NCBI RefSeq assembly: GCF_005484805.1
Contig: NZ_CP039432.1
Coordinates: forward strand, 2,170,001 to 2,234,000
Direction: 5' to 3'
DNA length: 64,000 nucleotides
DNA from: Rhodococcus sp. SGAir0479
GTDB taxonomy: Bacteria; Actinomycetota; Actinomycetes; Mycobacteriales; Mycobacteriaceae
Shown here: positions 25,951 through 33,598 of the stretch, piece after piece
Numbering within the stretch: the first letter of the stretch is position 1
Layout of the letters: each line of letters begins with the position of its first letter
Program-made: the position numbers and the translations under genes
The notes under the pieces: model-generated
The model's database searches: none
What the model was told of the DNA's origin: nothing
Seen by the model: the letters and a program-made list of their open reading frames with translations, nothing else

Positions 25951-26979
25951 GTGGGAAGGCTGAAGTTTCTGTTGCGACCCGGCTGGCTGGCCTTGGCAGC
26001 CGTCGTGGCCGGTTTCGCCTTCATGTGTTTCACGGTGCTGGCGCCGTGGCAGCTGGGCAAGAACACTCGGACGTCGGAGCGCAACGGCCTGCTCGAGCAG
26101 TCGATCAACGCCGACGCGGTGCCGATCGACTCGCTGATCGCCGGGACCGGTCCGGCACCGTCGGACGAGTGGCGCAAGGTCGCCGCCACCGGCACCTACG
26201 AGCCCGGCGGCGACATCCTGGTCCGGCTGCGCTCGGTCGAGGAGAGCCCCGCGTACGAGGTGCTCACTCCGATGCTGCTCACCGACGGGCAGACGATGCT
26301 CGTCAACCGCGGCTACGTGCGCCCGCTCCAGGGCACCGAGGCCCCGCCGATTCCGCCGGCCCCCACCGGTCAGGTGACCGTCGAGGGCCGCATCCGAATG
26401 TCCGAGGGCACCGTCCCCGGCAAGGAACCGATCGTCGAGACCGGCACCAAACAGGTGTACTACATCGACTCCGGTCAGATCGGCCAGTTCATCGGCGCCG
26501 ACCTGGTGAACGGTTACCTCCAGCTCGACGACGCCCAGCCGGGCGGACTCGGCACCATCCCGCTGCCGCAACTCGATGCCGGCCCGTACCTCTCGTACGG
26601 ACTGCAATGGCTCGCGTTCGGGATCATGGCGCCCCTGGGCCTGGCGTACTTCGTGCGCGCCGAACTGCGCGAGCGCCGCAAGGCCCGGCAGTCCGCGGCG
26701 GCCACCCCGGCGCCGGCGCCGCCGGCGAAGACCTCGGTGGCGGCCCGCGTGGCACAGTCCCAGCCGGAGCCCCGGCCCCAGCCGGAGCCCCAGTCCCCGG
26801 TGCCCGACGCTCCCGCGCCCGCGGCTCCGGCCCCCGCCCCGTCGGCCGCCGCGGCACCGGGCGACGACGAGTTCACGCTCCCCCGCCGACGCAAGCTGCT
26901 GAAGAAGTCCGACGAAGCGGCCAAGCCGCTGACCGCGTCCGAGGCCAGGCTCGCCGATCGCTACGGCAAGCACCGCTGA
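25951..26979 (+). CDS. SURF1 family cytochrome oxidase assembly protein with Pro/Ala-rich tail
   Basis: About 342 residues from the GTG at 25951, which follows GGGGGAC; a GTG at 25942 is possible but has no ribosome site. SURF1 features are two membrane helices (residues 8-30 WLALAAVVAGFAFMCFTVLA with the PWQLGKN turn, and 210-232 LQWLAFGIMAPLGLAYF), and between them the periplasmic domain with GTYEPGGDILVRLR, NRGYVRP and VEGRIRMSEG. It helps insert heme a into the CuB site of cytochrome c oxidase. The last 110 residues are a low-complexity cytoplasmic tail with QPEP repeats and a basic end, which the core family lacks. Confidence 0.92.
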   Translation: MGRLKFLLRPGWLALAAVVAGFAFMCFTVLAPWQLGKNTRTSERNGLLEQSINADAVPIDSLIAGTGPAPSDEWRKVAATGTYEPGGDILVRLRSVEESPAYEVLTPMLLTDGQTMLVNRGYVRPLQGTEAPPIPPAPTGQVTVEGRIRMSEGTVPGKEPIVETGTKQVYYIDSGQIGQFIGADLVNGYLQLDDAQPGGLGTIPLPQLDAGPYLSYGLQWLAFGIMAPLGLAYFVRAELRERRKARQSAAATPAPAPPAKTSVAARVAQSQPEPRPQPEPQSPVPDAPAPAAPAPAPSAAAAPGDDEFTLPRRRKLLKKSDEAAKPLTASEARLADRYGKHR

Positions 26980-26992
26980 TCCCCCGCGCCCG

Positions 26993-27268
26993 TCACGGCC
27001 CGTCGCACTCGAATTCGCGGACGTCCAGCGCCAGGATGCGCGCGCCCAGGCCCTCGTCCGGTCCGTCGCCGCGGAACGCCTCGAGGGCGGAGCGCGTCGT
27101 CCACATCTCGACGACGTTGATCCGGCCCGGGTCCACCAGATCGGCGCCCAGCGCGTAGTCGATGCACCCCGGCGCCGACCGGGCGCCGGCCACGACGTCC
27201 CGGCACGAGTCCAGGTAGCGCGACCGGTCCTCCGCCGCGACCGTGAGGTGCCCCGCCACGATGATCAT
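26993..27268 (-). CDS. ABM-family monooxygenase, 91 residues
   Basis: ATG at 27268 with GAGGAGGAG upstream. Single ABM domain: MIIVAGHLTVAAEDRSRYLD, APGCIDYALGADLVDPGRINVVEMW and RSALEAFRG are typical of the YgiN/quinol monooxygenase branch. Such dimers act without metal or cofactor on quinols or similar electron-rich aromatic compounds. It is read toward the SURF1 gene and is separated from cobD by 83 bases. It is not closely similar to the ABM protein at 1580-1882, so the two are not a recent duplication. Confidence 0.88.
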   Translation of the reverse strand: MIIVAGHLTVAAEDRSRYLDSCRDVVAGARSAPGCIDYALGADLVDPGRINVVEMWTTRSALEAFRGDGPDEGLGARILALDVREFECDGP

Positions 27269-27351
27269 GTCTCCTCCTCGCTGCGCCCCTGGACGAGCTG
27301 CAATTCTGCAAGGTAGGACCGCCGCGGGGGCGGAAACTCATCGGCTCGGGC

Positions 27352-28341
27352 TCACGCGCCCCGCAGCCGGCGCGGGCCGAGTGCCAGCGCGGCCGCGGTG
27401 AGCGCCGACGCCGTCTGCACCGCCGTCGACAGCCGCGCGGCCCGCTCGAGGTCCGCGACGACCGGCGCCGGTCCGCTCCCCAGAGTGGGCCGCGACTCCA
27501 CGCCGTGCGCGTATTCGGTGCGCCCGCCCAGCTGCACGCCGAGTGCACCGGCAGCCGATGCCTCGGCGACCCCGGCATTCGGGCTCGGATGGTGCGCGGC
27601 ATCGGCCCGCCACGCCGCCAGCGCGGCCCGGGGCGCGCCGCCCACGACCGGCGCGACCGCCGCCGTGAGCACCCCGGCGACCCGTGCCGGCGCGAGATTG
27701 ACGATGTCGTCCCAGCGGGCCGCCGCCCACCCGAAGCGGGCGTACCGCGGCGACCGGTAGCCGATCATGGCGTCGAGGGTGTTGGACGCGCGATACGCCA
27801 GCAGCCCCGGCACGCCCGCCACCGCGCCCCAGAACAGCGCGCCCACGGTGGCGTCGGAGGTGTTCTCGGCGACCGACTCCACACTGGCGCGGGCCAGGCC
27901 GTCCGCGTCGAGCACGTGCGGGTCGCGTCCGCACAGCGACGGCAGCAACGCCCGCGCCGACGTCATGTCCCCCGCCTCGAGATGCCGCGACATCGTGCGT
28001 CCGGTCCGCGCGAGCGACGTGCCACCCAGTACCGTCCACGTCGCCGCCGCGGTCGCGGCCGTCTCGGCGGCCCAGCCGAGCCGCGTGCTCAGGCGCTCGA
28101 CGCCGACGCCCACCGTGGTGACCGCACCGACGAGCACAGCGGTGTGCGCGACGCCCGACAGTCGGCTGTCGGCGTAGGTCCGCTGCTCCAACAGTGTTGC
28201 GGCGCGCCCGAATCCCGCCACCGGATGCCACCGCCGCGGATCACCGAAGGCGCGGTCGGCGGCGTACCCGATCAGCAGGCCCGCCGCCCGGGCGGAGGAA
28301 CGTGGACGTCGGGCCGGGATGCGGCGGGCAGAGCGGAGCAC
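27352..28341 (-). CDS. cobD: Adenosylcobinamide-phosphate synthase
   Basis: About 329 residues. The start is uncertain: the GTG at 28341 gives a short basic N-terminus, while a GTG at 28371 would overlap the aminopropyltransferase gene by 17 bases; neither has a clear ribosome site. CobD/CbiB motifs are LLIGYAADRAFGDPRRWHPV near 21-40, LEQRTYAD, SLARTGRTM, the highly conserved ARASVESVAENTSDA and SNTLDAMIGYRSPRY. It is an integral membrane enzyme joining aminopropanol phosphate to adenosylcobyric acid. The gene may be read through from the five-gene operon upstream. Confidence 0.93.
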   Translation of the reverse strand: MLRSARRIPARRPRSSARAAGLLIGYAADRAFGDPRRWHPVAGFGRAATLLEQRTYADSRLSGVAHTAVLVGAVTTVGVGVERLSTRLGWAAETAATAAATWTVLGGTSLARTGRTMSRHLEAGDMTSARALLPSLCGRDPHVLDADGLARASVESVAENTSDATVGALFWGAVAGVPGLLAYRASNTLDAMIGYRSPRYARFGWAAARWDDIVNLAPARVAGVLTAAVAPVVGGAPRAALAAWRADAAHHPSPNAGVAEASAAGALGVQLGGRTEYAHGVESRPTLGSGPAPVVADLERAARLSTAVQTASALTAAALALGPRRLRGA

Positions 28342-28354
28342 GACGGTAGTTCTA

Positions 28355-29908
28355 TCACCGCTCGAAACCACGACGCATGTCGTCGACGATGCGGGGACGA
28401 TCGAGCGTCGAGGGCTCGAGCGCGCGCCGCTGACGGTCGAGCGGGAACACGGCGGCGGTCGCGAGCGTCTGCTCGTCCAGGAACTTTCGCGGCGCGGCGT
28501 CCGGCGCCAGTGCCAGCTGCGGCGGCGAGCCCGCCTGCGCCAGCACGTAACCCCAGTCCCCGAAACTCGGCACGTACACGTGGTACGGCGTCGCGCCGAG
28601 GCCCGCGGACTCGACGGTCGCGACGGTCCGCCAGAACGCGTCCGGTGTCGAGTACGGGCTGCCGGACTGGACCACCATCAGTCCCCGCGGCGCAAGCGCG
28701 GTCGTCGCGAGCCCGTAGAACTCGGTGGAGTACAACCGGCCCAGCGTCGGGGTGTCGGGGTCGGGCAGATCGACGATCACGGCGTCGAACCGGCCGCCGG
28801 CCGCCTCCCGCAGCCAGCGGAAGGCGTCGTCGACGACGACGGTCACCCGCTCGTCCGCCAGCGCACCCTCGTTGAGTCCCCGCAGGCGCGTGTTCGCCAG
28901 GTCGAGCACCGCCGGATCCAATTCCACCTGCACGATCTCGCGCACACCACCGTGACGCAGGACCTCCCGGGCCGCCAACCCGTCCCCGCCGCCGAGGATC
29001 AGCACCCGCTCCGGGTCCCGTGCCAGCACCGGGTACACCAGTGCCTCGGTGTAGCGGTGCTCGTCCCGGCTCGAGAACTGCAGATCGCCGTCGAGGTACA
29101 GGCGGACGTCGCCGGCGCGTTCGGTGACGACGATCTCCTGGTACTGCGACCGCTGCGCGTACACGACCGGGTCCGGGTACAGCCGCTGGCGGGACGTGGT
29201 CTCGATGTCGGAGGCGCGCACCAGCAGGCCGCCGAGCAGCGCGGCCGCGAGCAGCAGCGCCAGCATCGCGGCCGCCCGGATCACCGGGCGCAGGTGCCCG
29301 CGCAGCAGGAACAGCGCGGCGACCGCGGCGGCGACCAGATTGACCATGCCCGTCAGCGCCGTGCCGCGGATCAGTCCCGCCCACGGCAGCAGCAGGAACG
29401 GCCACGCCAGTCCGCCGATGAGCGCGCCCGCGTAGTCGGCGGCGTTGAGGTTGGCGAGCACCTTGCCCGTGTCGGCCGCGTCCCCGGCCCGCCCGGTCTG
29501 CAGCAGCGTCATCAGCAGCGGAACCTCGGCCCCCACCAGCACCCCGATCGCGGCGGTGGCGAGCACCAGCACCCACGTCGACGAGCCCAGGAACGTGAAG
29601 GCGACGTACAGCGCGGCGGCACTGACGCCGCCGACCAGCCCGAGCACCACCTCGACGGCGACGAACGACGGACCGGCGCGGTGCAGCAGCGGTTTGGCCG
29701 CGAGGGCGCCGACACCGAGTGCCGCGACGAACCCGGCGACGATGAGCGAGGTCTCGGTGATGCCGCCGCCGGTGAGGCTGGTCGAGAGCGTCAGCAACGC
29801 CAGTTCGTAGACCAGCCCGCACGCCGCGCACGCGGCGACCGCGGCGAGCAGCACCACTCGGGAGCGGCGCCCCAGCGCCGGCGCCGCGGCGGGCACCGCC
29901 GTCGTCAC
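28355..29908 (-). CDS. Membrane-anchored spermidine synthase-like aminopropyltransferase
   Basis: Protein of 517 residues, GTG start overlapping the DUF350 stop as GTGA (29905-29908). Residues 15-235 hold about seven membrane helices (for example VVLLAAVAACAACGLVYELALL, VALGVGALAA, LVGAEVPLLM). The soluble spermidine synthase domain follows: YQEIVVTERAGDVRLYLDGDLQFSSRDEHRYTE with catalytic-pocket DEHRYTE near 290, the SAM-fold glycine loop VLILGGGDGLAAREVL near 312, VELDP and VDLPDPDTP. Soluble enzymes transfer aminopropyl groups from decarboxylated SAM; whether this membrane form makes a polyamine or modifies a membrane target is unknown. It is the last gene of the DUF operon. Confidence 0.9.
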   Translation of the reverse strand: MTTAVPAAAPALGRRSRVVLLAAVAACAACGLVYELALLTLSTSLTGGGITETSLIVAGFVAALGVGALAAKPLLHRAGPSFVAVEVVLGLVGGVSAAALYVAFTFLGSSTWVLVLATAAIGVLVGAEVPLLMTLLQTGRAGDAADTGKVLANLNAADYAGALIGGLAWPFLLLPWAGLIRGTALTGMVNLVAAAVAALFLLRGHLRPVIRAAAMLALLLAAALLGGLLVRASDIETTSRQRLYPDPVVYAQRSQYQEIVVTERAGDVRLYLDGDLQFSSRDEHRYTEALVYPVLARDPERVLILGGGDGLAAREVLRHGGVREIVQVELDPAVLDLANTRLRGLNEGALADERVTVVVDDAFRWLREAAGGRFDAVIVDLPDPDTPTLGRLYSTEFYGLATTALAPRGLMVVQSGSPYSTPDAFWRTVATVESAGLGATPYHVYVPSFGDWGYVLAQAGSPPQLALAPDAAPRKFLDEQTLATAAVFPLDRQRRALEPSTLDRPRIVDDMRRGFER

Positions 29909-30411
29909 GAGAGCGCGGCGGCGTTGACCAGGCCCACCGAGAACAGCGTCACCGCGACGGCCCACGCGGCACCGCACATCCGCGGCTCGCCGACCAGCGT
30001 GACCAGGCGACCCGGCAGCAGCACGTTCATGATCGCCAGTGCGGCGGCCTGCAGCACCACGCCGACCACGCCGTAGACGAGCGAGTCGAGGATCCCCTGG
30101 GCGAAGCCGTCGGAACTGGTGAGGATCGCGGTGATCACGATGACCGCCAGCGCCAGGTGGTTCGCACCGAGCAGCAGCGCGGCGTTGGGGTTCTTCTCGA
30201 CGTACACCTGGTGGCGCAGGTTCCCCGGGGTGAGGGCGTCGAGCATCGCGAAGCCCGCGGCCAGCACGCCCACGCCCACCGCGAAGTAGGCGAGCGTGGC
30301 GAGCACGCCCCCGACCATGGGCAGGAACTCCACGGAGCCGATCTCGGTGGCGGCGGCCAGGTTCGTGACGGTCATGTGCGCGCTCCCGGATTGCTGTGTG
30401 ATGGTTGTCAT
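29905..30411 (-). CDS. DUF350 membrane protein
   Basis: Protein of 168 residues, ATG at 30411 overlapping the upstream stop (ATGA, 30408-30411). Four membrane helices in two repeats, the DUF350/YjfL pattern: LATLAYFAVGVGVLAAGFAMLD near 38-59, the conserved polar turn NPNAALLLGANHLALAVIV near 74-92, LVYGVVGVVLQAAALAIMNVLLP and WAVAVTLFSVGLVNAAAL. The family is unassigned; it keeps company with ATP-grasp or spermidine synthase-like enzymes and envelope-stress genes. Here both start and stop overlap the neighbours by four bases. Confidence 0.88.
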   Translation of the reverse strand: MTTITQQSGSAHMTVTNLAAATEIGSVEFLPMVGGVLATLAYFAVGVGVLAAGFAMLDALTPGNLRHQVYVEKNPNAALLLGANHLALAVIVITAILTSSDGFAQGILDSLVYGVVGVVLQAAALAIMNVLLPGRLVTLVGEPRMCGAAWAVAVTLFSVGLVNAAALS

Positions 30412-30806
30412 TTCGCGGATCCCGATCCGCCGGAGGTGTTGCCCGCGGCGGGTGAGCCGGGACTGAAGCCGGGACCGAGGTAGGCGAAATGGCCGCCGTT
30501 GTAGCGGCCGAGATCCTCGACGGTCACCGTGCTGCCGCCGCCCGCCGCGGGCCCGACGGTGACGATGTCGTCGTCGTACCGCAGGTACTCGTTGTTGCCG
30601 TCCGCCTTCCGGGCGGCCGGCTGGTCGTCGGCGACGATGCGGCTGACGGTGGTGCCCACGGGGTCCCGCGAGTAGTAGGTGGTGACCGAGCCGGTCGTGT
30701 CCCGACGCTCGAACTTGTCGCCGATGTGGTCGCGCACGTTTGCGCCGCAGCCGGCGAGCAGGATCGTCGCCGTGGCCAGCGCCGCGACGATGCCCGCGCG
30801 CCTCAC
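30408..30806 (-). CDS. DUF4247 lipoprotein
   Basis: About 132 residues from the GTG at 30806, chosen because it overlaps the DUF2617 stop by four bases like every other junction here; a GTG at 30815 would add three residues. Signal peptide with lipobox LLAGC. The domain body contains HIGDKFERRDTTGSVTTYYS and EYLRYDDDIVTVGPA, as in DUF4247. The C-terminal 30 residues are Gly/Ser/Pro rich. It would sit on the outer face of the plasma membrane, next to the DUF350 and DUF4178 membrane proteins of the same operon. Function unknown. Confidence 0.85.
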   Translation of the reverse strand: MRRAGIVAALATATILLAGCGANVRDHIGDKFERRDTTGSVTTYYSRDPVGTTVSRIVADDQPAARKADGNNEYLRYDDDIVTVGPAAGGGSTVTVEDLGRYNGGHFAYLGPGFSPGSPAAGNTSGGSGSAK

Positions 30807-31306
30807 GGGCGCCACCTGCTCTCGGTCGCGACGACGGTGCCGTGCCCGTCACCGGGGTACAGATGCCATGTCCGCCAGCGCCATTGCCCCGCCTCCGCGA
30901 CGGCGGTCAGCGCCGTCAGCGCGTCCCGGTCACCGGGGAACGCACCGCACACCCAGCGGTCGTCGGTGGAGCGGGCTCGCAGGTCCGCGGCGCGGCGCCG
31001 CAGTTCGGCGCCGGAGACCCGTTCGGTCCGGGCCGCGAACCGGTACCCGGGCCGCTCCGCCGTGTCCGGCAACCGGTGGCCGCCGGCCAGGACCGCGGTG
31101 CACGAGACCTGCTCGGTGAGCACCACGCGATCGGTCTCGCCGACCACCACGTGCGACGCGCCCAGCACACCGAGAGTCACCGTGCCGGCCGCCGCGTCGT
31201 GCAGGCGCAGCGACGCCAGCATCTCGGGCACCGGGGCGTCGAGCACGAGACCGAGTGCGTCGGCGGCCACGTCGGTGGGCTCGACGTCGAGCAGGTGGAC
31301 GCTCAC
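30803..31306 (-). CDS. DUF2617 family protein
   Basis: Protein of 167 residues, GTG start overlapping the DUF4178 stop (GTGA, 31303-31306). No membrane helix or signal. Recognised from the conserved LGASHVVVGETDRVVLTEQVSC block and the C-terminal FPGDRDALTALTAVAEAGQWRWRTWHLYPG. The family is a soluble actinobacterial protein of unknown activity. Many conserved Arg and Glu residues and the WRWRTWHLYP run suggest a binding rather than a structural role. It is the second of five coupled genes. Confidence 0.87.
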   Translation of the reverse strand: MSVHLLDVEPTDVAADALGLVLDAPVPEMLASLRLHDAAAGTVTLGVLGASHVVVGETDRVVLTEQVSCTAVLAGGHRLPDTAERPGYRFAARTERVSGAELRRRAADLRARSTDDRWVCGAFPGDRDALTALTAVAEAGQWRWRTWHLYPGDGHGTVVATESRWRP

Positions 31307-31899
31307 AGGACGGGACCGGCGTGGATCACCGTCAGCTCACCACGCGTGACGGCCCGTCCCGTCGAGACCTCCCACGACGCCGTCCGCGCCCACCGCTCGA
31401 AGGCGAGCAGGCCGGTCTTGTCGGAGGTGGCGTAGTCCGCGTAGTCCATCGATCCGGACGGCGCGGTGCCGGTGGTGCCCTCGGCGGTGTACCGCGCGGA
31501 GCCGGACTCGATCTTCCGGTACACCCGGTCGTCGAGGACGACGTCGCCGCCCGGTTCGAGGCCGGTACCCTCGCGCCGCATCCACAGGGTCATCTCGAGT
31601 TCGCCCTCGTCGTCCTCGACGGTGAGCCAGCGCCGACCGGTCGACCCGTCGAGCAGGTGCTCCCGCCACTGGTAGCCCTCCTGGTCGAGGACGATCGTGC
31701 CGCGCACCACGTGATCGATACCCGCGTACGTGATGATGTCGCCGACACCGATCTTGTGCGGGTCGTAGACCTCCGGGTAGTCGGCGAGGGGATCGACGCG
31801 CGGCGCCGGCGCCGGTGTCCGTGTGCGCCGGGCGAATACGACGATCCCGGCGACCAGCACCAGAATCAACACGACGATCAAGACAATCAGGACACCCAT
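31303..31899 (-). CDS. DUF4178 membrane-anchored protein, first gene of the five-gene operon
   Basis: Protein of 198 residues. One N-terminal membrane helix (MGVLIVLIVVLILVLVAGIV) is followed by a basic stop and a Pro-rich stretch, then a DUF4178 domain from about residue 45: IGVGDIITYAGIDHVVRGTIVLDQ, WREHLLDG, WLTVEDDEGELEMTLW and YRKIESGSARYTAEG. The domain is a beta-rich fold of unknown function with conserved acidic residues. The ATG at 31899 has GGAAGG ten bases upstream. Four four-base overlaps tie it to DUF2617, DUF4247, DUF350 and the aminopropyltransferase, so the five proteins are probably made in fixed ratio. Confidence 0.88.
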   Translation of the reverse strand: MGVLIVLIVVLILVLVAGIVVFARRTRTPAPAPRVDPLADYPEVYDPHKIGVGDIITYAGIDHVVRGTIVLDQEGYQWREHLLDGSTGRRWLTVEDDEGELEMTLWMRREGTGLEPGGDVVLDDRVYRKIESGSARYTAEGTTGTAPSGSMDYADYATSDKTGLLAFERWARTASWEVSTGRAVTRGELTVIHAGPVL

Positions 31900-32043
31900 G
31901 CGGACAGCCTTCCCCCCCGTTCGATTCGTTCCGGTGCCCGCCCGACCCTACCGGCGCGCGGCGCTGCGCGGTACACCCACCCGCGGCTTCGGACAGCCTT
32001 GCATTGCTGGTGCGTAGTGCCCTCGCCGCCATAACCTTCCGGT

Positions 32044-32781
32044 GTGACTTCCGATCACGGGTCGCCCGGCTCGGCGAGCGAGCACGGCGCGGAGCCGCAC
32101 GGCGGCGCACTGTCCTCGAAGCTGAACTGGCTGCGCGCCGGTGTCCTCGGCGCCAACGACGGCATCGTGTCGGTGGCCGGTCTGGTGGTCGGTGTCGCCG
32201 CGGCCACCACCGATCGCGGACCGATCCTCACCGCCGGTCTGGCCGGGCTTGCTGCCGGCGCGGTCTCGATGGCCCTCGGCGAATACGTCTCGGTGAGCAC
32301 TCAACGCGACACCGAGCGGGCGCTGCTGGCGAAGGAACGCGTCGAGCTGGCCACCATCCCGGACGCCGAACTCGACGAACTCGCAGCGCTCTACGAGGCC
32401 AAGGGTCTGTCCCCCGCGACCGCCCGCACCGTCGCCGAGGAGCTCACCGCTCACGACGCGTTCGCGGCGCACGCCGAGGTGGAGCTGGGCATCGACCCGG
32501 ACGAGCTGACCGATCCGTGGCAGGCGGCCGGCGCGTCGGCCGTCTCCTTCACGGTCGGGGCGATCCTGCCGATGCTCGCGATCCTGCTGCCCCCGGCCAC
32601 CGCGCGCATCCCGGTCACGTTCGTGGCGGTACTCGTCGCGCTGGCGATCACCGGCAGTCTGAGTGCGCGGCTCGGTGGGGCCGACCGGCCGCGAGCGATC
32701 GTGCGCGTCGTGATCGGCGGCGCGCTCGCGATGGCCGTGACGTACGGGATCGGCCAGTTACTCGGCGTCGCCGGCGTCTGA
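32044..32781 (+). CDS. VIT1/CCC1 family iron/manganese transporter
   Basis: Protein of 245 residues, GTG start. Five membrane helices with the VIT1 signature LRAGVLGANDGIVSVAGLVVGVAAA near 31-55 and AAGAVSMALGEYVSVSTQRDTERAL near 72-96, followed by the cytoplasmic helical domain (ERVELATIPDAELDELAALYEAKG) that binds metal in family members through Glu residues, and VSFTVGAILPMLAILLPP. These proteins export Fe2+ or Mn2+ from the cytosol. The gene is divergent from the DUF operon and overlaps the convergent phosphatase gene by 24 bases. Confidence 0.92.
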   Translation: MTSDHGSPGSASEHGAEPHGGALSSKLNWLRAGVLGANDGIVSVAGLVVGVAAATTDRGPILTAGLAGLAAGAVSMALGEYVSVSTQRDTERALLAKERVELATIPDAELDELAALYEAKGLSPATARTVAEELTAHDAFAAHAEVELGIDPDELTDPWQAAGASAVSFTVGAILPMLAILLPPATARIPVTFVAVLVALAITGSLSARLGGADRPRAIVRVVIGGALAMAVTYGIGQLLGVAGV

Positions 32782-33315
32782 CGCCGATACCGCCGCGCCG
32801 GGCGGCGGGGCATCGTGCAGCAGCCACGTCTCGAACGCCGGGTTGCACAGGCAGGCCGGGGAGCGCCGCGCCCGCAGCAGCGCCACGGCCCCCGCCGGGT
32901 CGGCCTCGCCGGCCAGCACCATGGCGCGCGCGGCCACCAGGCTGGACCGGTTGAGCCCCACCTGACAGTGGACCAGCACGGGACCGGTCTCGCGGCACAC
33001 GTTCACCCACGCCGCGAGCACGTCGACCTGCTCGAAGCCCTGCTCGGCGCTGTCGTACATGCGGACGTACATCTCCGAGTCGATGCTGTGCCGGATGTCG
33101 TACTGCTCCCACGGATAGAGCGAGACCAGGTGGCTGACGAACTTCGGCAGCACGAGTCCGTCACGGCAGCCGCCCTGCCACAGGTTGGTCGCGATCTCAC
33201 TGACGACCGGCACGTCGAACGGGAGATGGCCGTGCGCGGTGATCCCGATCAGGTGCTGACGCATCGGGTCGACCTTGATGTCGATCGCAGTGGGATCCGC
33301 GAGGTCGTCGTTCAC
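32758..33315 (-). CDS. Dual-specificity/tyrosine protein phosphatase-like protein
   Basis: About 185 residues from the GTG at 33315; an internal ATG at 33264 with AAGG upstream is an alternative. The cysteine-phosphatase loop VHCQVGLNRSSLVAARAM is complete (Cys and Arg of CX5R), with the preceding region ATNLWQGGC and LVSLYPWEQYD typical of DSP-fold enzymes. After the loop comes GAVALLRARRSPACLCNPAFETWL, like the RP(x)ALxNxxF tail of DSPs. The substrate could be a phosphoprotein or phosphoinositide. The gene converges on the VIT1 gene with a 24-base overlap. Confidence 0.85.
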   Translation of the reverse strand: MNDDLADPTAIDIKVDPMRQHLIGITAHGHLPFDVPVVSEIATNLWQGGCRDGLVLPKFVSHLVSLYPWEQYDIRHSIDSEMYVRMYDSAEQGFEQVDVLAAWVNVCRETGPVLVHCQVGLNRSSLVAARAMVLAGEADPAGAVALLRARRSPACLCNPAFETWLLHDAPPPGAAVSASDAGDAE

Positions 33316-33446
33316 GGGTGTGTCCGTTCGGGAGCGGGCCGGGATTCCAGTATCACCGGTTTTCCCACAACGACGGGAGTGAATTCGCGGGGCTCGCAAT
33401 TCCTGACCGACCCGTCGGCGTCGCGCCCGCTGCGCGACGGCTACCT

Positions 33447-33488
33447 AAAGAAACGAAAAGTCCCTCACGCGAGGTACTGCGGAGGGAC
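33447..33488 (-). terminator. Terminator downstream of tRNA-Val
   Basis: On the minus strand GTCCCTC (33488-33482) pairs with GAGGGAC (33466-33460) and is followed by TTTTCGTTTCTTT, a T-rich tract unusual for this GC-rich sequence. It starts seven bases after the tRNA 3' end. Confidence 0.85.
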
Positions 33489-33494
33489 ATCGAG

Positions 33495-33566
33495 TGGGCG
33501 CGGAGGGTTTCGAACCCCCGACCGCTGGTGTGTAAAACCAGAGCTCTACCACTGAGCTACACGCCC
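33495..33566 (-). tRNA. tRNA-Val (UAC anticodon)
   Basis: Minus-strand cloverleaf of 72 bases: acceptor GGGCGTG with CGCGCCC and discriminator A, D-arm GCTC/GAGC, anticodon stem CTGGT/ACCAG around loop TTTACAC (anticodon TAC), and T-arm with GGTTCGAAACC. CCA is not encoded. It is followed by its own terminator. Confidence 0.96.
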
Positions 33567-33598
33567 GAAATCCGGCGGCCGCGGCCGCCGGAATCGCT

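Noticed and set aside
27269-28400. Cobalamin riboswitch ahead of cobD or cobC
   Set aside because: No B12-box was seen in the short gaps, and both genes lie inside or against other coding regions.
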